The translations under genes were made by a program, and so were the position numbers. Source: Isochrysis galbana (lineage: Eukaryota > Haptophyta > Isochrysidales > Isochrysidaceae). From it: a stretch of 64,000 bases of DNA. The stretch spans positions 2,521,028 through 2,585,027 of the forward strand of contig CM030938.1 in NCBI GenBank assembly GCA_018136815.1, read 5' to 3'. Positions 19,257 through 30,429 of the stretch are shown here, one piece after another; position 1 is the first letter of the stretch; each line of letters starts with the position of its first letter. Below the pieces are notes generated by a model. That model ran no database searches and was not told where the DNA came from. It saw only the letters and a list, made by a program, of their open reading frames with translations.

Positions 19257-22200
19257 ATGGAGGGCGCGCCGCTACTCCTCAAAGAAGACTCGGACCTGCT
19301 GCTCAAAGTGCTGCGCGTTGGGCTCGAGCCGGCAGCCGCGCCGGCATCACACACCGACGCGAGCGATGCCTACGTCCAGCTCGCCGAGCTCGGCGCAGAG
19401 CTGCGCTCTGAGGCGGCCGCCGCTGACCCTCTCAGCCGCTGGGCGGAGCTGGCTGCACGCCGCTCGCTCTTTGACCGTGCGCTGGTTGGGCGTCTCTCGT
19501 GCACAAACGCACCGGTCTTCGACTATCTGATAGCTAGCTTTCGCCGCTGCGCCGACACCAAGGCTCGCGCGCGCGCACTGAGCCCCGAGGCGGACGAGCT
19601 CTTCGGATATGTTGCTGGACTTTGTGTCTCGTACGCTGCCATTGCGCTACTCAACCCGTCGATGTTCCCGCAGCCGGCGGCAGTCGAGCGCGAGGGCGTT
19701 CTGCGGATTTTGCCGTACTTGCGTCGCGATGGCCTTGACAGTGGACTCCCGCCCACCTTCCTCTCGCGGCTGGTGGCGCGGATGCAGGAGGACGATGGTC
19801 TCGAGGAGTTCGGGCTACCCCTCTTCCAAGCTCTTGCTGCAAGCCTCAAGCCGAAGAGCATCCTCGAGGGGTTCGAGGCGGACTACCGGGCCCTTCACGC
19901 CCTCGTGCGGGAGAAGCCACTCGGGGCTCTGCTAGCCAGGGATGCCACATTTGTGCCACCCGTGCGCACGGGCCACGCCCTCGAGACATCATCAGTGCTC
20001 GGACCCTTCCTTGGCTTGTCCTGCTTCCCCTCTGACCGGCGAGTACCGGAGGCATGCTTCCCCTCGTTCTCTGCACCAGATGTGGAGGGCGGGACATCGT
20101 CGCTGCGCCTATCGTTGCAGGTGAACGCGTCCTCTGCTCGAAACAAGGATGCTCCAAAACAAGGATGCTCCAAGCCACTTCAGCGCTAGGGGTACTGCGC
20201 GCGCCTCACCGAAGGAGCATCCGCAGCACCTCACCAACGCCATGCTCATGCCATCTCCGCTTCACATGTCATAGGTTGTGCACATGGCGCTCAAGTCGAT
20301 CGCGACTGAGCTCCTCAAGAATGCTGAGGCTAAGGAGCACTTTTTTCGCCTTGTCGCTGCCGCGTGCTCGCTCAACATGCAGCGCGCTCAGCAATATTTC
20401 CCGCACGCAGAAACGCAGCGCCTCGTCTACGCTCTTGAACCAAATCGGGAGGAGGCGCCGCAGCTGCCGGTATCCACGTCTTCAGATGGCTTCATGATCA
20501 ACCTTGGCGCCGCCCTGCTGCAGCTGTGCGAGCCCTTTACGGCGCCGGGCTCGCCACATGCCGCCAAGATTGACTCAACGTAAGATGCCACCCCTTGCCC
20601 GGGTGGGGCATGATGAGTAATACCTCGAGACGACATTCCATCGCCCCGCCCACTGCCCAACCCGCTCATCTGGGCTCCAAGCGCTTCCAACCTCGCTTAG
20701 CCCCGAAACACGTGTCCGCTTCTTTCACTTGACTCTTGTCCCGTCGACCACGCCTCTCCATCCACATGCCTACTGGCCCGGCCCGATCTGATTGCGGCGC
20801 GAGCTTCCCACCCACCCATCCCCATCCCGCTTTTGCCCGGCAGCTATCTCCTGTCGACCCACCGCCTGAATTTGGACAAGGAGACGCGCCTGTGTGCCAC
20901 CGCCGACGATGTCATGTACTGGCTCGACCCGCGCAACCCCGACCTGCGCCGCCGCTACCTCGACCGTCTAGCGGCCGAGGCGGTCGAGCCTGACCCTGAG
21001 GGTACGCCGCCTCTCGAAGTATCGGCCTCCTTTGGAACTGTGACGGAGTACTTCTTCCTCACAATGCGCGTGCTGCACGTTGGCTTGCTCTCTTCGTTCA
21101 CCCTCTATCACCAGCTCGCCCAGCAACACCACCGATGGCGCACCGAGCTTGAGCTCCGTGAGGCGGAGTTGACACGCATGCGTGGCCTTGGCGGCGCCAT
21201 CCCTGTTGCGGCAAGCGCGCTCCTCGAGACGATGGAGGCAGAGACGACCACGTTGCGCAAGTCGAACGATACGATGAAGCGCTTCCTGCTATGCTACGCA
21301 GCGCAACTGACCGACCCGAAGCTCCTCTCGCTCGCGATTCGCTACTATCGGCTGGTCGCAAGGTGGCTCGTCGCCTCGGTTGATCCACCTAGCACTGGCC
21401 TGCCGCTCCCCGCAAAGGTCCCTCGCCTGTTCTCCTCGCTCCCCGAGTCGTGCATGGATGATGTCGCGCAGGTGACCTGCCCTCCATCACCTATCTATTT
21501 CCCACCGCACCATTCTGTCTCCTGTCCCGGCCCTCCGTCTTTCTCGTCCCACTCCTGCCCACATCTTGCCAGATCAAGTCCCAGGCCCATACCGGCACCC
21601 TAAATCCCAGCTACCCCCAACATGACTCTTGCCTCACCACCGCTCCTCAGTTTCTCAAACACCTGACCAACTTTGCGCCGCATGTGCTCGAGGATCTTGC
21701 TGTGGAGGAGATGCACGATTTTGTGACGATGATGGTCACTTTTCTCGGCTCGCCGAAGTACGTGAAGAATCCATATCTACGCGCAACGTTCACTAAACTG
21801 CTCCGTTACCTCGTGCCTCGCTCCGAGTCCAACGAGGCGCTTGCGTCGCACGGATCGGAGCGTCTCGCTGCGGTCTTTCACACGCATCGGCTCGCTCAAG
21901 CACACCTTGCCCCGGCGCTCATGCAATTCTTCGTCGACATCGAGTTCACAGGGTCTCACACGGGCGCCTACGATAAATACGAGTATCGGCACGAGATGTG
22001 CCAGATTTTGGAGTACTTATGGACGCTGCCCGAATACCGCCAGGTGGTTGTGCCCGCTCTCCTAAACGGTGGAGAGGGAAGGGGCAGCGACTGGGACGCT
22101 ATTGCTCATTAGACGGGATCTGCAGTTGCTCACCTCGAGCCTCTTGCTGTCGCACGCGCAGGCCATGATCGGCTTCACTCGCGAGACGCCCAAGTTCGTT

Positions 22201-23391
22201 CGATTTGTGAATATGCTCATCAACGACTCCATCTTCTCGATGGATGAAGCGCTAACAAAGCTCGCGACCATTCGCACTGTCCAGGTGAAGAGATGACATG
22301 TGGGGCCATGATGCTAGATTGGACACTGCATACGTTGAATGGCGCCTGCTTTGACGCCGCCGCTTGGCATCGCGGCGCCGCAGCCTGCTCCCGATGCCAT
22401 AGCATGACTCTCAAGCCCCTGTTGCCCGCTCCCCATCCCCTTCTCGCCCTGAACAGGCCGAGCTAGCCGACCAGGCGACGTGGGCCGCACAGCCGCGGAA
22501 CGTGGCTCATCAGCGCATGCAACAGCACACGCAGGATGAGAATACTGCACGCTACTTCATGCAGTTCACTTCCGAAGTCTTGCACATGATGGAGTATCTA
22601 ACCGCAGAAGAGGATGTAAGTGAAGCCATGCGATCTTTCACCAACCTCCTGTCTTCTTCACAACTGCACACAGTCGGCTACTGCCACCAATCAGCCCATG
22701 AGCCATCCCGGGCATCACTATGACCTTCATCCTCACCCGCCAACCCTAGGTCGCGCGCGTCTTCATGCTCCCTGAGTTAGTGGGCCGCGTTGCCTCGATG
22801 CTCAACTACTTTCTCGCACAGCTCGTTGGACCCAAGTGCTCGAACCTCAAGGTTAAGGAGCCCGAAAAGTATCATTTCCACCCGAAAAAGTTGCTGCTGA
22901 ACATCGCTACGATCATAACCCACTTCGCGCCCTTTGACGCTTTCGGTCAAGCCGTGGTTCGTGATGAGCGCTCGTACAACCCTAACAACATGGGCAAGGC
23001 GGTCCGCGTGCTTGCCTCCGGCTTGCCGCCCATAATGGGACAGAAAGGCTTGCTTGCTCTCGAGGCCTTCCGCTCAAAGTGTATTGACTTGAAAGCGGCC
23101 GAGCAAGAAGAGGAAGAGAACCTCGGAGAAATTCCTGATGACTTCCTCGATCCGATCACGATGGAGATAATGGTCGATCCCGTCCGTCTGCCCTCGGGCA
23201 CCGTGATTGACCGTCCCACTATCTGCCGTCACTTGCTATCCGATGAAACCGACCCATTCACACGCCAGCGGCTAACTGTCGAAATGCTGGTCCCCGATGA
23301 GGACATGAAGAAGAGGATCGAGGAGTTCCGCCTCAGTCGCAAGAGGGCGGCCACTGGTTGCACCGCGCCCTCTGCCATGGAGATTGGATGA
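19257..23391 (+). CDS. UBE4: Ubiquitin conjugation factor E4 (UFD2 type), U-box ubiquitin ligase (1037 aa, 7 exons)
   Basis: Exons: 19257-20120, 20275-20579, 20844-21471, 21651-22043, 22162-22284, 22457-22615 and 22750-23391. All introns are GT-AG and the phases are consistent. The UFD2 core is recognisable throughout: KIDS|TYLLSTHRLNLDKETRL across exons 2-3, FVRFVNMLINDSIFSMDEAL in exon 5, MLNYFLAQLVGPKCSNLKVK and EKYHFHPKKLL in exon 7. A C-terminal U-box occupies about residues 952-1023 (IPDDFLDPITMEIMVDPV, then TDPFTRQRLT). The U-box recruits the E2. Family members extend short ubiquitin chains on substrates handed over by CDC48/p97 for proteasomal degradation. Length matches yeast and human relatives. 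Intron 1 contains a short direct repeat (AACAAGGATGCTCCAA). The upstream GA/CT-rich DNA is the only promoter feature seen. Confidence 0.95.
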
Positions 23392-24440
23392 GCAAGACGG
23401 GAAACGTGAGGCGTGAAGCACCTCCACGAAAGGGTGCAAGTTGGGCGGCTATCTTGTGGGCCATGCGGCTGGCATTTGGAGAGCAATGCATACAAAGAGG
23501 CCTCATTCCTCGAGCACGCGTCGTGTTGGCGAGCATCTTAGTATCTCGGGTCCGGCATGGCGGTTGCGGTCGCGTTAGCTAGAGAAGGGCTGGAAGGTTT
23601 CGATCTCGCGTGGGGCCTAGCCCCTAGCCCCAGAGGAGCGCATGCCAAACACCGTGAGGGTGTTCATTGTTGTTGGTCTTGGTATATGTGCTCCGGCATC
23701 GTAGGACTCCCCCCCCCCCCCCCCCGGCGTGCCCTCTTTCGGCGACGCGATGGTCTGGACATGGGTGCGCTCACGCCGCCTTGAATGAAGAAGAGCTCAG
23801 CCGGAGGTGGTATCGAGAACGTCATGCAACGGCCGACCCCAAGACTATACCGTTAGTGAGAGGGAATGCGATGGGGGGCGGGGAGCAAAGCGTATAAGAG
23901 TTGCTAGCGGTGCGCAGCGAGCGAAGCGCACTTAAGGCCCAACAATTGACACAAGGGTGTCGGAAACAACGAAAGAACAGCTGCTTGTAGGCGTTGAGGG
24001 GCTCAATCAGAACATTGCTATTGCGCGGCTACAACATGAAAAAAAAACAAAGTAGAACCACATGGCTACTTCTTAGTAGTAGTAGCAATTCAACGCAAAT
24101 GAGCGAATATGTACCGCTACTACCACCATCCGTGCACCAACCCCGGTTGCCAACCCTCCAAAGCAAACACCTGAAGACTCTGAGGACTCTGGGCTAACGC
24201 TAACACCTACGACTACGACGGACCCGGTATCCGCGACCTCCCTTTTTCGGGCACCGCCCTTATTTCTTAATGCTGGTAGTCGTGTGCCTAAGCTTTTAGT
24301 TGCAGGTGAGAAGCGTTCATTTGGTCCCACCCCGCGCCAACTATCAGTAAACGGATAGGGTCATGGATCTTCCTGAGGGGTTAACTCATGCTCCTCCGGA
24401 GCAGGAAGGAGGCGGGGATTTCGCTCGTTTCCTGAGAAGG
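23392..24440. other. Intergenic between UBE4 and a LINE fragment
   Basis: It contains a C-run (23709-23724), AGTAGTAGTAG (24079-24090) and a LINE 3'-tail motif in reverse (24165-24195, ACACCTGAAGACTC...CTGGGCTA). The frames present are short and unconvincing. Confidence 0.5.
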
Positions 24441-25120
24441 TCAATATAATTGGCGGTGACATTTACTAGTCTTGAGTCTTGATCTGGCCCATTCGGATAT
24501 CTTTTCCCACGACTTGAGAAAGGGGCCTACCGATATGTAGTTGCAGTTATGGCGTATCCAACGTTCTCCATCCGGCAAGTATGCCATGCATTCCTCCGTA
24601 GTATATATATCCCCTGTATCCGGGTTGACAGTATTATGTACAATAATTGTCTGTAGAGACTCCCATTTCGACCTGTGTGAATGGTGAATCGCCGGAGGCT
24701 TGTGAAAAAGATTGTGCCATATTGGGGAGCCCTGGGTCCCTTCCCGCGTGTAGGTCTCCCTAAGGAAATTGATCTTTCTGAAGTTCTCGAGTGCTAGCTT
24801 CCAAAAGGTCGGGAGCGTGTTGTTACCACGAATACTAGCCGTGAGGCTTTTCGCGTCGACTTTCGAGAAGACCGCTGCTCTCCCCAACGGGGTGCGGCTG
24901 AACCATTGGTCCAATACCGTTTTCCATTCCGCCTGTGACGGGTTTAGATACCTGACAATCCATATCGCTTGAAGCGCTCGCGTGTGTTCGTTCATAGGGA
25001 GTAGTCCGACCCCCAGAAGGGGCCCGTCCTCGTTCGTCCCCACTCTCGGGTATGTCGGACAAGTTATCCATCTTCTGCTGTCTTGCGAGGAGCCTAGCTC
25101 GTCAGCTTGTAGCCAGGGGG
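24441..25120 (-). mobile_element. LINE reverse-transcriptase fragment, minus orientation
   Basis: An open frame of about 200 residues resembles the C-terminal portion of LINE polyproteins in protists: EHTRALQAIWIVRYLNPSQA, then WKTVLDQWF, GRAAVFSK, and LPTFWKLALENF. It ends with CNYISVGPFLKSWEKISEW. That last piece is homologous, but not identical, to the start of the plus-strand fragment at 25131 (NYLAVTPFLRSWDKIVKW). The reading frame seems open to about 25043 or beyond. It has no catalytic YADD motif, so this is a truncated relic. Confidence 0.7.
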
Positions 25121-25130
25121 ACCTGTCCCA

Positions 25131-26291
25131 TAATATCGCTTGGACAGGAGGAACTATTTGGCGGTTACACCTTTCCTGCGATCATGGGATAAAATCGTAA
25201 AATGGGCGGCCGGAGCGCTCACGAAACCCACCACCACATACATAGAGCTGTTAAAGGGGACAGCCAAGGGGCCCCGACCTGTGAGGGAAGAGGAAGGCCT
25301 CGAGCCGCCGGAAAACCCGGACGCACATAGCCTGGAAGACATACGAGCGAACGATACGGGTAGACACTACCTTCTTAAAAGTGGCGTATACTACGAAGTG
25401 CGTCTAAATGTAATGGGGGAGCCCCATATCTACGATATAGCTCATCCTCAGCCTTCGTCTTCCGAATTGCGGACCCCGCTCAAATGGGGCAGCGCATATG
25501 ACGGACCGGCCGACACAGCCTACCCTCTACCCCAAGAATACACGCTGAAAGGTACGCGAAAGACGCTCGAGGAATGCGATGTCAAAGCGCTAACTAACGC
25601 CTACCTCGCGGGCAAGAAAAGCAAACGACAAAAAGCGACCGTCCGATGGGAGGAGAGACTCCCCGTCTTAAAAGAGAAGTGGAAGCAGATATCTCAACTA
25701 TACAAATACAACTTCTTAACACCTCGGGACTCATACTTACACTTTAAACATATACTTCATAGACGGATCGCAACGGCCAACAGATTCGCTGGCGACCCAA
25801 CCTGCCGCTTCTGTGGGGAAGCCCCCGAGTCGTCCACACACCTAGCGCGCTGTCGCGCGACGGAACAAATCTTCACATACATCGAGCAACTTTTCAAAAC
25901 GCGAAACACATTGCAACACGTGACGGCACAGCGGTTGTTCTGCTACCAGGTCGACAGACCGCACCCCTCCTCGGGATATCTAGGAATCTTGGCATGGAGA
26001 TACATACTGACGGATTTCTACAACGTACACTACGGAAACGCCGAGGCGAGATCGACGAAAGCCATCCTAAGGGCCGTATTCTCGAGGTTCCACTGGCTGG
26101 TCAGGGCGAAGGTAGGTTTCTTCCAACGCCTTAAAGCTCAGAGAGAAAGACTTGGACTTCACGCCCCGAGCAATAAACACCTGCGCAGAATGATCTCCCC
26201 GCTGTACTCAGTAGATAAAGATTTTAACCTGGAGATCTCTATCGATCTGGCGCAAATAGCGACCGAACTAGGCGTCAGAAGTATTACATGA
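25131..26291 (+). mobile_element. LINE polyprotein C-terminus with CCHC zinc knuckle, plus orientation
   Basis: A 380-residue open frame starts at NYLAVTPFLRSWDKIVKW and runs through AYPLPQEYTLKG, then WKQISQLYKYNFLTPRDSYL. It then reaches a zinc-binding knuckle CRFCGEAPESSTHLARC (C-x2-C-x8-H-x3-C) typical of the region after reverse transcriptase in LINEs. It ends in a basic helical tail with a stop at 26289-26291. No damage is visible in this part, which suggests a young or recently active copy truncated at its 5' side. It abuts the oppositely oriented fragment 24441-25120. Confidence 0.75.
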
Positions 26292-26342
26292 ACCCCCCGA
26301 ACTAAGAAGAAGGTTTCTTCAGAGGGCCGACCCCTTACGGAC

Positions 26343-26985
26343 AAAAAATTCCGTCCTAGAAACTAGGACCACGTCCTAGAAAATTCTTGGATTTCTAGGA
26401 CTCTGCCAATCATGCCTCCATTATAGCCTATGGTGAGCTTATGAGACATCCCATCACCTGAAGCAAACCATCTCCACATCCCATTCAACCTTAGCTCTCC
26501 CCATGACCAACTCTGCGGAGCTTGTCTTTGCTTACTTTTGCTACCACATTCAGCATGCGGTGCTGCACTCGGGCGTCCGCTCGCACCAGAGGAGTTTTAT
26601 TTTAGACCTTTTGGAGCAGTAGACTAGCGGATTGGACACTTAGATGACAAAACCAAGCTTGGTGGTCACTGAAGGTCTCAAAGAGGGCAGTCAAAGCAAC
26701 ATTTCATCTCCTGGGGACCATGGGTAGAAGAGCTCCCCATTGGGTGGTATCAGCCATTTCTCCCGTTTCTAGGACAAGCAGCAATTCCGACCAGGTGACC
26801 CGCAAACGCGTCACAAAACTTGGTGTTGCTGAGGGAATGGTGCCTAGGTACACTTGGAACATTTAATGAGGACATGCATGTGGTAACTCAATAGCCAAGG
26901 TTTGGGACAAAATAACATGGTATGCTCATGCTCTCACCTAGCAAAGTCCGTCCTAGTTTCTAGGACTAGTCCTAGAAAGCTGGGT
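26343..26985. mobile_element. Candidate MITE with hairpin-bearing ends
   Basis: The left end has GTCCTAGAAACTAGGAC (26351-26369) and the right end has GTCCTAGTTTCTAGGAC (26949-26966). These are exact reverse complements of each other, and each is itself a hairpin. Additional TCCTAGAAA copies lie inside both ends. The 580 bases between them have no coding capacity. No clear target-site duplication was found. Confidence 0.5.
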
Positions 26986-27118
26986 ACCTTTATCCGCTTA
27001 GGGGGCGGTCAAACACACCCAAACAAGGACTCCACTCACTCCTACCCCCTCTATCTCACGCCCCTGGTCGAAGCAGCGCGCGCGGCCTCCCCCCCTCCAT
27101 TTGCTAGGAAAGGAAACG

Positions 27119-27510
27119 GGGGGGGGGGGGGGGAAAGGGGTGTGATAGGAAAGGGAGGGTAGTTAGGAGTAGCACTAGCAATCTGCCCCACGCCGTGCAT
27201 GTAGCGGCTAGTTTTTTAAGATTTTTTCCCCCCTTCAGAGAGGATCGAATCGCGCTCGACTTGCGTGGGGCTGAGTCGGCTAGCGCCCCGTAGGTGATCG
27301 CAAATTCATGCGGGACGCCCGATAGGGTAGCTTGGATTTTGTCGCCGTATGCGGCTTTGAATTGTTCGTGTAGTGCGCGTCGTCATCGACGTAAAAAAAA
27401 ATCTTCTTAAAAAACCCCGCTACGTGTGCGGCGTGAGGCAGTGTGCTAGTGTACCTCCCTGCTACCCAACCTTAACCCCTAACAACCCCCTCCCCCTTTC
27501 CCAGTTCCCT
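27119..27510. mobile_element. Inverted-repeat element 'E'
   Basis: The left arm (27129-27235) and the reverse complement of the right arm (27398-27508) share the order GGGAAAGGG, GGTTG/GTAG, CTAGCA, CACGCCG..C.TGTAGCGG and TTTTTTAAGA.TTTTTT. A third copy of one arm is at 45673-45790. The CACGCCGCACGTGTAGCGG...TTTTTAAGAAGG end resembles the 3' tail of family B. The space between the arms has no gene. Confidence 0.6.
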
Positions 27511-27512
27511 CA

Positions 27513-28382
27513 TTAGCGGAGAAGCTGGTTCCGGGGAGGCCGCGCGCGCTGCTTCGGCCAGGAGTTGGAGAGAAGGGGGCGGGAGACTGTGGCTCTTTCG
27601 TCATCGACGTAAAAGATCCAAGGGCCTTTGCGGCCCTTGTCCATTCCATCGGGGGTGGCGTCCAAGCCCTCTAGCTTGGAGAGAAGAAACTTCATGTATG
27701 TTGCTATGTCCTCGCTCTTGATGTCCTTCTTATCCTCCGCTAGCTGCGCTAGCTGGATGTAAAAAGGAGTGTCATCCGGCTCTTCCTCCTCATCTTGGTC
27801 ATGAGGGGGGGAGAGGCGAATTGTGTGGTGATGGGTAGAGTCGGTTTGGGATCCGACTGCGGGTCCGCTCGCTTGCGCGAGGGCAGCGGTGGTTGTTGAG
27901 TGGGTTGAGGTAGGGCTTGCCGTGTCTGTGTTGGTATCTGTGCCTTAGGTCCAGCTGCCTCGGCGTACGATGTACGATTTCTGGGTGTTGTTCTTGGAAG
28001 AGTTGGAGGCCGAAAAGGCCCCCATGATTGATTGTTGTGTGAAGTACCCGCCCACGAGGGGTGCACTGGTGGTAGGAGTTGCCTCCATGGGGGTGACAGC
28101 GGTGCTGCCACCCACCATGGGGAGTCCTTGTTGGGGTGGCATGGCGGCAGAGGCAGGCGGCATGGCCAGAGGCTGGCTCTGCTGTTCTGCTGGGAACAGG
28201 ATTCTGCATGTTCCCTGCTTCTGGGGGTGTCGGGGAGGCGATGGCGGGAGGATCATGTCGACGTCGCTGTCAGTGAGGGGGGCAGCCTGCGAGCGCTTCG
28301 GCTCCGGCGGCTTGGGGCGGCCCCGGTGGGGCGTCGTGGCGGCGGGGGGCTGGGAGGTGGGAGCGGTCGGCGCGCGCTCCAT
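27513..28382 (-). mobile_element. LINE ORF1-like gene, frameshifted copy
   Basis: ATG at 28382 begins MERAPTAPTSQPP, a proline-rich head with the acidic patch TDSDVDMILPPSPP. The frame is later broken, but about 27510-27790 encodes EEEEPDDTPFYIQLAQLAED and KLEGLDATPDGMDKGRKGPW. This lines up with EEEAEFPDSHK..., KLEGVDLEPEFLSKSASGPW of the copy at 46228-47877. Both start MERAP and both have a perfect small hairpin just upstream of the ATG (here AAACTATAACAATAGTTT, 28387-28404). A family B-like 3' tail (GCGAGTGCGGTAAGAATATC) lies at 28450-28480. It is a probable RNA-binding ORF1 product. Confidence 0.6.
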
Positions 28383-28479
28383 CGCTAAAACTATAACAAT
28401 AGTTTATGCTACGTGCTACTTGTAGTGGGTAGTGGTTCCATTCGCCGCGAGTGCGGTAAGAATATCAAAAGGTTTTTTT

Positions 28480-29198
28480 AAACAACGGGGGGTGTGACAA
28501 AGAAAGGGAACCTCGAGTTGTTGCACCTTCTGCCGCGTCGGCGTGCTCAATCACAACCAAGTATAAAAATAAGTTGGGAATTATCTGATACGAAAAGCGA
28601 GAAGCCATTCATGGGCAAAGAGCGAGGTGTTGAGGAGGGGAAACAATTAAAAAGATACATGATGCGTGCTGCCACATACAAAAAGAGCTCGGCCACACGC
28701 GGGGGCGTCGAAGTATGCATCGAACGCGCATGTTGTTGCACATGCACGGCGCACTGCTCTTGCCTCGCCGGTCCGCACAAGTGAGCACAAGAACATGGAT
28801 GGACACCACTCGGCGCAAGTGCGACGATGAGCACGCAAATAGTAAAGATTGGAGGCCAAGAACCCTCGGAAGCATGGGCAAAATATTTTGCATGCTGGCG
28901 AGTTGCTGTTTGGACGGCCGGTGCAGAGGTGGAGCGAGATCAACAGTGGCGCATTCATCCGAGGAAGGCGCAGCCTAACCTCACTAGCGAGGGCCGTGCT
29001 TGTCTTGTCGCATACAGCAATCGCGGACAACCGAGGGAAGCGTAGACTACATAGAGTACATGAGCGCGTAGCGACGGGACGACAGCAGTGCGGCGAGGTC
29101 GCGACAGCAGTGTCTGGCGCATCTGGCTCACAAAGAAGGTAGGCAGCGAGGAGCAGAGGAACCTAGCTATCTGTCTATGGTACGCCATGCAGAAGTCC
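28480..29198. other. Intergenic downstream of the RSH gene, no gene seen
   Basis: Both strands have medium-length frames, but none has domain-like composition. The segment probably contains the RSH 3' untranslated region. No repeat shared with the rest of the window was noticed. Confidence 0.45.
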
Positions 29199-30101
29199 TC
29201 AAGAGGCCTGCACGTAGATGGGCGCGGTGGTAGCCCAGCCGCCACGCTGCGCCGCTTCGTGCATGGCTGTTTGCTTATAGAGCGCATGCGCGGCGGAGCC
29301 CGTTTCAGCTTCCTCGTGCATCCGCCGGGTGCGCACTTGTACTTCAAGGTTCGAACCTGAGGGCAGTCTCATCTGCATGTGCAGCGAGCAGTAGCCGTTG
29401 GGCTTGGGGGCGGCGATATAATCGCGGAACCCCTGCTCATCCCACAGCGAGGCCGCTAGGTCGCGCACCTCGAGGCAGCGCGAGTGAGGACGGTTCGCAG
29501 GTGAGATTTGCCACTCGTCCCGCGGGCTGTCATCCAGGACGACGCGCAACGCAAGCAGGTCATTGGCACGCTTCCCCCGCAGCCAGACCTTCTCAAAGAG
29601 AGAGGGGAGTGACTTGACACGGGCCTGAACTTCGAAGGAGCCAGGGGCTAGGACCGAGGCCAGGCGCTTTTCGAGCTCCGCAGCCGCTGCCAAGAGCTCG
29701 GACCCGGCACTGCTGGCCCGTGCCGAGTGCCACTGTTTCATCGCGCCGAATGTGTGCGGGAAAGCGGCAGCGCAGGCACCCTCCGTCAGGCGCGAGAGGA
29801 GCCAGCGGGGCGGGCGGAGCACGCCGTCGGCCATTGATGCGCGCTCAGACGCGGCGAGGCAGGCGTGGACAAAGTTGGCACGGGCGCCAGGCGGCGGGAG
29901 CAGCCTGGCGAGCACGCCCCTGCCTGGGTCGGCACCCTCCAACCAGGCATCGTCGCCAAGAGTGACAGTGTCGAGCGCGGCGCGGCTGCCGCGGAGGGGG
30001 AGCGGAGCGGCGGCCCGGCGGCCGGCGTGGGCGGTGGGGATGGCCACGTACGCGGTGGATGTTGAGAGTAGCAGCAGCAGCATTAAGATGCGCAGGACCA
30101 T
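29199..30101 (-). CDS. Plastid-type small RelA/SpoT (p)ppGpp synthetase (300 aa)
   Basis: The single-exon frame starts at ATG 30101. The N-terminus MVLRILMLLLLLSTSTAYVA looks like a signal peptide, with a cleavage region followed by an Arg/Ala-rich transit-like stretch, the bipartite presequence of secondary red plastids. The synthetase domain has its hallmarks: RVKSLPSLFEKVW, NDLLALRVVLDD (Mg-binding Asp), DYIAAPKPNGYCSLH (G-loop with the base-stacking Tyr), LEVQVRT (catalytic Glu) and HEEAETGSAAHALYK. The domain should transfer pyrophosphate from ATP to GTP/GDP, making the alarmone that tunes plastid transcription and translation. No HD hydrolase motif or C-terminal TGS/ACT part is present, so it is a synthetase-only small form. 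An in-frame ATG at 30188 would bury the signal peptide and is less likely. Confidence 0.88.
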   Translation of the reverse strand: MVLRILMLLLLLSTSTAYVAIPTAHAGRRAAAPLPLRGSRAALDTVTLGDDAWLEGADPGRGVLARLLPPPGARANFVHACLAASERASMADGVLRPPRWLLSRLTEGACAAAFPHTFGAMKQWHSARASSAGSELLAAAAELEKRLASVLAPGSFEVQARVKSLPSLFEKVWLRGKRANDLLALRVVLDDSPRDEWQISPANRPHSRCLEVRDLAASLWDEQGFRDYIAAPKPNGYCSLHMQMRLPSGSNLEVQVRTRRMHEEAETGSAAHALYKQTAMHEAAQRGGWATTAPIYVQAS

Positions 30102-30429
30102 GGAACCATCAAAGGAGATCTCGGTTCGGACGGGTGCGCCCGAGAGCCGCTTGCGCTCGATCACGATGCTTAGCCGTCTCTTAAGCATGGGTTGCTCGGT
30201 AACGATTGATGCGCGCACTCTGGGCGCGTAGGCGTACAGCCGCTCCAGCCGGCTAGCGCGCATCTGCAGCGTGGGCTCGCTTCGTATCCTGGGGATGAGG
30301 CAGGAACGACGGCCGGCGGGCGGGGCGAGGCTGGCGGGACTCGAGGGTAGCGAGTAGGCAACGCGGCGGCGCGCGGGCGAGCCGCCATCCATCGAGACTG
30401 CCCGGCCGATGCTGGGCAGCTCGACCTGC

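Noticed and set aside
18611-19354. 247-codon minus-strand frame
   Set aside because: Its Ser/Leu/Pro content comes from the GA-rich tract, and it overlaps UBE4 exon 1 in antisense.
24441-26291. Simple twin-primed single LINE insertion
   Set aside because: The overlapping ends differ by about a third of bases, with conservative amino-acid changes, which suggests two subfamilies. Kept as an alternative in the findings.
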